64,000 bases of DNA from contig MWYV01000034.1 of the NCBI GenBank assembly GCA_002050435.1, positions 22,988 to 86,987 of the forward strand, written 5' to 3'. Of the stretch, positions 59,308 to 64,000 are shown one piece after another. Below the pieces are notes generated by a model. The model made no database searches, was not told the DNA's origin, and saw only the letters and a program-made list of their open reading frames with translations. A program made the position numbers and the translations under genes. The stretch comes from Chitinophagales bacterium 33-2. Lineage in GTDB: Bacteria; Bacteroidota; Bacteroidia; Chitinophagales; Chitinophagaceae. Within the stretch, counting starts at the first letter, position 1. Every line of letters begins with the position of its first letter.

Positions 59308-60027
59308 ATGCGCATTGCTTTGATCGGATATGGAAAGATGGGTAGGTTGATTGAAGAAATGGCCATTGCAAAAGGACATGAAATTGTTTTAAAGGTTTCA
59401 AGCAGCAACCTGGATGCTTTTACTGTTGAAAACTTTTCGATGGCTGATGTTGCCATAGAATTTACAAGCCCTGAAGCGGCATTTGAAAATGTAAGAAAAT
59501 GCATGGATGCAGGCATTGCGGTGGTTTCAGGATCTACAGGATGGAATGACCGCATGGAGGATGCAAGGAAATATTGTATTGAAAAAAACACGGCTTTTCT
59601 CCATTCCAGTAATTTCAGCATTGGGGTGAATATATTTTTTGAGATCAACAAACAGCTTGCAGAATTGATGTCGGACCAAACCGATTATGATGTGCAGATC
59701 AAAGAGATTCATCATACAGCCAAAAAAGACGCGCCCAGCGGAACGGCGGTTACCATAGCAGAACAGATCCTTTCAAAACTTGAATGGAAAAAACAATGGG
59801 TGAAAGCAAAAACACAATCGCCCGAAGATCTGTTTATTAAAAGTGAAAGAACCGATCCCGCACCCGGAACCCATTTGATAAAATACAGTTCCGATATTGA
59901 TGATATAGAGATCATACATACTGCGCACAACCGGAAAGGATTTGCTTCGGGTGCTATTGCCGCTGCTGAATTTATAGCCGGGAAGAAGGGAGTATTTACC
60001 ATGCGGGAGGTGTTGGGGGTTAGCTAA
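59308..60027 (+). CDS. dapB: 4-hydroxy-tetrahydrodipicolinate reductase
   Basis: ALIGYGKMGRLIE, EIHHTAKKDAPSGTA. Confidence 0.93.
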   Translation: MRIALIGYGKMGRLIEEMAIAKGHEIVLKVSSSNLDAFTVENFSMADVAIEFTSPEAAFENVRKCMDAGIAVVSGSTGWNDRMEDARKYCIEKNTAFLHSSNFSIGVNIFFEINKQLAELMSDQTDYDVQIKEIHHTAKKDAPSGTAVTIAEQILSKLEWKKQWVKAKTQSPEDLFIKSERTDPAPGTHLIKYSSDIDDIEIIHTAHNRKGFASGAIAAAEFIAGKKGVFTMREVLGVS

Positions 60028-60150
60028 ACAACTCAACGATTAAATGCCGCCCCTGTTTGCCGCGAAGACGGAAAGGCGCTAAGGCCGTCCTCGGGACGAG
60101 CGATGGAGGAGCGACGAAGCAATCCCCTGCCCTTCCCAAATCTTTTAGCT

Positions 60151-60194
60151 TATACACTAGCTATACACTAGCTATACCTAAGCTATACCTAAGC
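60151..60194. repeat. 11-bp tandem array (TATACACTAGC x2, TATACCTAAGC x2)
   Basis: Exact 11-bp spacing; preceded by GCCGCGAAGACGGAAAGGCGCTAAGG and GGAGCGACGAAGCAATCCCC repeats. Confidence 0.95.
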
Positions 60195-60508
60195 AATGCT
60201 ACCTGTCAGGACGATCCGGGTTCTTTCTTCTCACTTAACTTTCATTCATGAATAAAAAAATTACATCGTCACCCTATACATCCCCTTTGCTCAAAAGGTT
60301 AGGAAACCCTTCACAAGGTTTTGCAAGCCTTTCAAGCCCTTATGAAAGGCAGTGGGCTTCATTCCTGGAGTCGTCAGCAAAAACACCACTTTCTTTTTTG
60401 TATTTTACCGTCCTGATATAATCACCAGAACTTATATGGGAAAAGCAAAAATATAGGTCGACTCATTTAATTTACTTACCTTTGGCGTTACTATTGACGA
60501 CCGTTAGC

Positions 60509-60790
60509 ATGATCAAAAGCTTTGGAAATAGAGAGACTGAGAGCATTTGGATTGGTGAACGAGTAAAAAAGCTGCCATTACAAATTCAAGAAGTCGGAAG
60601 AAGAAAACTTAGAATGATAAATAATGCGGTAGACCTGAACGACCTCAAAATTCCTCCAGCTAATAGATTGGAGAAACTTGCGGGCGATCTGAAAAGCTTC
60701 TATAGCATTCGCATCAATAATCAGTGGAGAATCATTTTTAAATGGAACTCTGGCAATGCTTCAGAAGTTGAAATAATTGACTACCATTAA
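60509..60790 (+). CDS. higB: HigB/RelE-type toxin
   Basis: LEKLAGDLKSFYSIRINNQWRIIFKW. Confidence 0.92.
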   Translation: MIKSFGNRETESIWIGERVKKLPLQIQEVGRRKLRMINNAVDLNDLKIPPANRLEKLAGDLKSFYSIRINNQWRIIFKWNSGNASEVEIIDYH

Positions 60791-60801
60791 AAACTTAAAT
60801 A

Positions 60802-61101
60802 ATGGCAAACCTTAAGAACATTCATCCAGGTGAAATATTAATGGAAGAATTCTTGATTCCATTCGAGATTACAGCCTATAAGCTCTCAAAGGATATAGGC
60901 ATTCCACAAACCAGGATTTCAGAGATCTTAAAGGGAAACAGAAGGATTACCGCAGATACAGCTCTTAGACTAAGCCAATATTTTGGAAATTCTGCTAAGT
61001 TCTGGCTGGGGCTGCAAGATGATTTTGATTTGGAAGAAGTGAGTATAGCTAAAGAACCGGAGATTAAAGCAATCAAGCCGTTGTCAAAGAACGCCGCATA
61101 A
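60802..61101 (+). CDS. higA: HigA-type antitoxin
   Basis: IHPGEILMEEFLIPFEITAYKLSKDIGIPQTRISEILKGNRRIT. Confidence 0.93.
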   Translation: MANLKNIHPGEILMEEFLIPFEITAYKLSKDIGIPQTRISEILKGNRRITADTALRLSQYFGNSAKFWLGLQDDFDLEEVSIAKEPEIKAIKPLSKNAA

Positions 61102-61239
61102 CATGGGTTTTGCAAAAGTTGGGCTGAAGAATATGATTCCGCTATAGTAATTTGGCATTAATAAAAATGTCTCTTTAATGGGCCAAGCGGGCAGTTGGAA
61201 TTCTATTGCCCAACCTTCGCAAAGCCCCGAACGTTAGGC
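61096..61239. other. Candidate integron attC recombination site
   Basis: R''-like GCATAAC and R' GTTAGGC cores; inner arms GGGTTTTGCAAAAGTTGGGC vs rc-right GGGCTTTGCGAAGGTTGGGC (17/20); antitoxin stop codon lies inside the left core. Confidence 0.65.
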
Positions 61240-61504
61240 GCAATTCCCCCCTATTCCGGAACAGAATTAAATTCTTTGGCTAACGGATGAACAGTCCGAA
61301 CTTTATGGCGACTCTTTGCAAGGCCGAGTTAAACATTGGTGGTTTAAAACCCCGTGCGTCATTCTGGTTGAAATGCAATGTCAATTTAATTTGGCAGTTG
61401 ATGAATTCAGTGGTGGTGCCACGATTTATCGGAGCAACCCCGTTCAGAATAATTTATAATCTATACTGCATTTTCTTAGGGTCATTTTTTTTCATTTTAA
61501 AAAG

Positions 61505-62859
61505 ATGATTATGACAAAATTGGAAATGGATGTTATCAATCCTCGTTGCGCAGGTATTGACATCGGTAGTCGCTCTCACTTTGTGGCGGTAGGCCAGGGA
61601 CTGGAAGAAGTAAAAGAATTTGGTGTTTATGCAGAGGATTTAACTGCTATCTGCGACCATTTGAAAAGCCACAACATTAATGCTGTGGCCATGGAAAGCA
61701 CAGGCACATACTGGCAAAACCTGTATGTAGAACTTGTTAAACAAGGTTTCGATGTAACTCTTTGTAATGGCAAGTTTACCAAAAACATCAAAGGCAAAAA
61801 AACAGATGTAAAAGATGCAAGGTGGATTCAAAAATTGCACAGCATTGGATTGCTCAGCGGAAGTTTTTTACCCGACGACACTACAGAAACCCTGCGAACT
61901 TATTGCAGGCAAAGAACAAACTGGCTGCAATTATCTGTGGAAGCAACACACAAAATGCAGAAGTATCTAAAGTTGCTCAATTTCAGATTGGATGTAGTAG
62001 TAAAAGATGTTTGCGGACTTACCGGTCTTGCCATCATCGCAGACATTTGCAATGGCAATCTTGACCCTCAAAAGCTTGCCGAACACCGTCATGGCAACTG
62101 CAAAAAATCTTATGACGAAATTGCAAAAGCCTTAAAGGGGAACAACCGAAAAGATTACCTGTTTGGCTTAAAACAAGAATATGACAGTTATTTATTTTTT
62201 CAAAAAAAGATAGCAGACTGTGATAAGCAAATCAACAGTTTTTTAAAAGTGCAGATAAACACAGACCCGGTAAAAAAAAACTTCGTACCGATGACAAGGT
62301 ACATAAACGGGTAAACAAAAATGCATTAAAGGGCATTGACTTAAACCAGGCTGCTTTCCAATATTTTGGCGGAGTAGATTTAATGAAAATAGAAGGCCTC
62401 AGCCACGCCACTATTTTAACCATCATGAGCGAAGTTGGCCCGGAAGGTTTTAAAAAATTTGAAACCGCCAAGCAATTTGCAAGTTGGCTGCGGCTGGCAC
62501 CCAATAATAAAATAAGTGGGGGAAAAGTCTTAAGTAATAAAATACCCAAAGGCAGCAACCGGTTGAAAATTGCTTTACGAAATGCAGCCAATGCCATTGG
62601 AAATTTAAAAGACACTCACCTTTCTGATTTTTTTAAACGAGTGGCTTACCGCAGAGGCAGAACAGCGGCCGTAAGTGCCACTGCACGAAAGCTCGCTGTT
62701 ATCATCTGGAACATGATATCGAAAGGAATCGCCTACACAACTCCAACTGAATATCTGTTTCTTGACCAGAAAAGAAAAGCTAAAGTGATAGACAAAATCA
62801 GAAAAAACATTGCTAAATTGGATCTTAAACCTGACGACCTTGGCTTTGTAACCACTTGA
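61505..62859 (+). mobile_element. IS110-family transposase, split by -1 frameshift at A9 (62272-62280)
   Basis: ORF1 AGIDIGSRSHFVAV...DVKDARWIQKL; -1 frame continues KKKLRTDDKVHKRVNKNALKGID...IEGLSHATILTIMSEVG...LRLAPNNKISGGKVLSNKIPKGSNRLKIALRNAA. Confidence 0.9.
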
Positions 62860-62925
62860 TTAATAGCAGGTATAAAAAACGTTAGTCAGAATTTATTTCA
62901 ACCTTTCTCGTTAATTCAGACAGCA

Positions 62926-63516
62926 ATGAGACAATCTCTTTTTCTATCATTACTTTTCTGCTTTTTGACACTCTTTGCTTGCGGACAACGGGCAACCAGA
63001 AGACCGCAAACTGCTACCACTATCAGCCAGCCAGATACATTTTCAGGTCGGTACTTTGCCGTGACATTAGTTAACAATGATACGGTACCTGTTCTTTTGA
63101 AACTTGGACCAAGAAGTCAAATTGACAACAAAGACACAATGAACTTAGCCAGGACTTATCCTTGCAGCAATCCTTCTGTAGGTGAATACTATGACTTGCA
63201 TGACCTTTTAAGTTGGGAAGGCAGTTGTGTTACTTGGTACACGCTGCAGCTAATCAAGCCTGCAGACACGATCCGATTTGTAGTCAAACTCAAAGATTTT
63301 GACAAGTCAGACACATCACGACTTTACTATTGCTACACAAGAGAAATCACCACCACCGACAGACAGCTTAATATGTACGCTGACCGTACAAAAATCTACA
63401 TGCAAAAAGAAGAGCGAAACTTCCAGACAAGCTATGTAGTTCTAGACAAACATGCGCCTAACAGCGGTTTTGCAATAGGCTGGCAGACGGTAAGGAAATC
63501 GGCAACAAATCGCTAA
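62926..63516 (+). CDS. Hypothetical lipoprotein, possible cassette cargo
   Basis: Lipobox LTLFACGQ; flanked by IS110 and IS110 remnant. Confidence 0.7.
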   Translation: MRQSLFLSLLFCFLTLFACGQRATRRPQTATTISQPDTFSGRYFAVTLVNNDTVPVLLKLGPRSQIDNKDTMNLARTYPCSNPSVGEYYDLHDLLSWEGSCVTWYTLQLIKPADTIRFVVKLKDFDKSDTSRLYYCYTREITTTDRQLNMYADRTKIYMQKEERNFQTSYVVLDKHAPNSGFAIGWQTVRKSATNR

Positions 63517-63670
63517 CCAGCAACAGTTATAAACAGCAGGTTCAACATTGAGCTATATTTCTTATTTTCAACATCAATAATTCTAATCGGCTTTTGTTCT
63601 GGCAGACTTAACACAGAAATCCAGCCTTCGCAAAGTTTTCCATGATTAAAAAAAATAAGTTTTAATCTGT

Positions 63671-63787
63671 TTATTCCCGTTGATATTGATAGTTTTCCAC
63701 ATAGTTTCTCTCGTCTCGTACCACTGCAAATATTCGCTGCATCAATTTATTTCTTACCGCATTTATTACACTCATTTTGTTTTTACC
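63671..63787 (-). pseudogene. C-terminal remnant of an IS110-family transposase
   Basis: Minus-strand reading (ELFQQFFINNVHQ*)GKNKMSVINAVRNKLMQRIFAVVRDERNYVENYQYQRE*; in-frame stop just upstream. Confidence 0.65.
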
Positions 63788-64000
63788 TTACTGATGAACA
63801 TTATTGATAAAAAACTGTTGAAAAAGTTCTTAAAAGAGCTTGTCTTGACATTTTTTAATAAAAACCGCCATATTAAATCCATTTATAGCTACAGGCGTTC
63901 AATCCAATTTTTTATTAAACTTTTATCGCCCTACTAAAAAGCCTCTGTATAGGGCTTGTATTACCTTGTTACGGTGCTTTATTTCTGAACATCTATAATG

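Noticed and set aside
60440-60509. Possible upstream attC ending GACGACCGTTAGC before higB
   Set aside because: A GTTAGC word is present but no convincing left arm; only GGTCGAC/GACGACC pairs.
61278-61334. Possible second 57-bp attC (GGCTAAC ... GTTAAAC)
   Set aside because: Only the cores match loosely; the inner arms do not pair.
63680-63937. ORF 63680..63937(+) 85 aa
   Set aside because: AT-rich, overlaps the antisense IS110 transposase remnant; no independent support.
1-64000. tRNA, rRNA, tmRNA, RNase P RNA or CRISPR arrays
   Set aside because: None recognised by eye; a tRNAscan/Infernal run would be needed to exclude them.

Overview
64-kb chromosomal window from a Bacteroidota genome, probably Chitinophagaceae-like (inferred from T9SS sorting-domain/PorQ genes, DUF5683 and TonB receptor style). 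The gene backbone includes the dnaE 3' end, TreS-maltokinase and OtsA-OtsB fusions, a divergent cyanophycin synthetase/cyanophycinase pair, a KGG stress protein, two desaturases (one closely resembling eukaryotic DES1), five REC-only response regulators plus one CHASE3 histidine kinase, a TonB receptor/MerC metal-uptake operon with a Fur-family-like 7-1-7 operator, a GH1-SDR fusion/glf/GT operon, a PEP mutase-Ppd-alcohol dehydrogenase-CDP-glycerol-transferase phosphonate operon, PorQ, Lon, ParAB and DapB. The right end (~60.4-64 kb) looks accessory: a HigBA cassette ending in an attC-like site, an IS110 transposase split at an A9 tract, a cassette-like lipoprotein gene and an IS110 remnant. 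Intergenic regions carry a mosaic of repeats: (a) ~75-bp units with nested inverted repeats, in tandem at 35.8-36.25 kb; (b) a ~450-bp multi-stem element (4 copies) with conserved stems and variable loops; (c) heptamer arrays abutting a CTGTCCGG motif; (d) 11-bp-period tandem arrays next to 'CCGCAAAGGCGCGAAGG / CACGGAGGCACAAAG' repeats. Strongest leads: the structured repeat family, the phosphonate operon, the attC/TA/IS110 region and the DES1-like desaturase. All calls come from reading the sequence by eye; no searches or folding were run.
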